Shown: one piece after another, positions 34,250 through 34,806 of the stretch
How the letters are laid out: the number at the start of each line of letters is the position of its first letter
Position numbering within the stretch: position 1 is the stretch's first letter
Origin: CAZJDV01 sp964544865
GTDB lineage: Bacteria > Chloroflexota > Dehalococcoidia > Lucifugimonadales > CAJWER01
Length of the DNA stretch: 34,806 nt
Direction: 5' to 3'
Assembly: GCA_964544865.1 (NCBI GenBank)
Contig: CAZJDV010000016.1
Location: 1-34,806 of the forward strand
Translations under genes and position numbers: made by a program
Notes under the pieces: generated by a model
Databases searched by the model: none
What the model was told of the DNA's origin: nothing
The model's input: only the letters and a program-made list of their open reading frames with translations

Positions 34250-34806
34250 GCCCTCGCCAACAGTCCGTCCAGGGCACGCGCTGCCAGTTCCTGCTGCCCC
34301 TTCAAGAGGTGGCCATAAACGTCCATAGTGAGGGACGCTGACGCGTGGCCTAGTCGCCGGGATACCGTGAATATATCTACGCCGTGACGTATCCACTGGC
34401 TGGCGGCTGTGTGCCTCAGTGTATGCCAGGTGATGCTGTCCGGGTCGGAAAGGCCAAAACGGCACAAAAGCTGCTTGTAGCCGCGGCAGAAGGGGCTCCT
34501 AAACCAGCGAGTACCTACCCTGGACGGGAAGACCAACCCCTGGTCTTTCCACAGGCTACCAAGGCCCAGCCGTCATTCTAGCTGCTCCCGCTTGTGGGAC
34601 CTCAACAAAGAGACTGTGGGCTCAGACAGCTCTATTGTGCGCCTGCTCTTCTGGGACTTCGTGCCCTTACATTGGAGCAGCCGGGAATCAAGGTCAAGGT
34701 CGTCCCCGCTAAGGGCCAGGAACTCCCCAAGCCTTAGACCAGTGGCCAGAGACTGTAGAAGGTCAGCGAAAAAGGGACACATCTGAGGGTTAAAGAACCC
34801 GAGAGA
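34246..34806 (-). pseudogene. tyrosine recombinase/integrase, interrupted by TGA and cut by the window edge
   Basis: The catalytic domain runs off the right end. LATGLRLGEFLALSGDDLDL (about 34695-34755) contains the first catalytic Arg. GTKSQKSRRTIEL and LRSHKREQLE follow, then TGA at 34573-34575. The same frame resumes LVFPSRVGTRWFRS, then ITWHTLRHTAASQWIRHGVD (His and Arg of HxLRH), RLGHASASLTMDVYGHLL (His and the Tyr nucleophile) and TAA at 34246. All catalytic residues visible are present, so the only lesion is the stop, probably from Arg (CGA) or Trp (TGG). It is the only mobile-element gene in the window and converges on the truncated patatin gene. Confidence 0.87.

Overview
The window is a GC-rich bacterial chromosomal segment, probably from an uncultured Chloroflexota lineage of the Dehalococcoidia/SAR202 type. 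That placement is an inference from gene content: abundant flavin oxidoreductases, a DapA-family aldolase, AXE1-type esterases, an amidase and a glycolate-oxidase-like FAD/Fe-S fusion beside a housekeeping core. No rRNA or tRNA is visible to fix the taxonomy. Almost every gene lies on the minus strand; the one intact plus-strand gene is a beta-propeller lactonase at 32610-33635.

Layout: (1) 250-6642 holds two flavoproteins and a CPA2 cation/proton antiporter in short-overlap arrangement. (2) 6700-10630 holds greA, carrying an unusual N-terminal recombinase-like domain, with its terminator, and a complete proofreading DNA polymerase I with a perfect -10 box. (3) 10872-11719 is an AT-richer decayed cassette: a frameshifted XRE-type repressor with a 23-bp palindromic operator over its promoter, and a broken partner gene. 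(4) 11984-20663 is the best-defined system: a SAM-I (S-box) riboswitch with its own promoter and terminator in front of mtnA-mtnP-rhodanese-pfkB kinase-ahcY-metK, followed by a hexose-phosphate mutase. It makes SAM and clears both SAM by-products (methylthioadenosine and S-adenosylhomocysteine). (5) 20673-26798 holds an SDR, a PPi-type phosphofructokinase, two small lower-GC genes, a D-amino-acid-oxidase-like flavoprotein, a membrane HtrA protease and an orphan CheX. (6) 26977-34806 is accessory catabolic and decayed DNA: a long palindromic repeat, a rhodanese killed by an amber codon, a DapA-family lyase/aldolase, a GNAT remnant, a coupled pair of esterases of which one has lost its nucleophile, an amidase, the lactonase, and a patatin gene cut off beside the 3' end of a nonsense-interrupted tyrosine integrase.

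Points I regard as most valuable: the riboswitch-controlled SAM-cycle operon; the GreA fusion; the repressor/operator remnant; a pair of diverged two-hairpin intergenic repeats (2019-2070 and 30906-30961); the dead/live esterase pair; and the integrase/patatin junction. At least six genes carry single-site lesions (frameshifts or stops). Long housekeeping genes are intact, so I favour real decay in accessory genes, but an indel in a homopolymer (1856-1860) could equally be a sequencing error.
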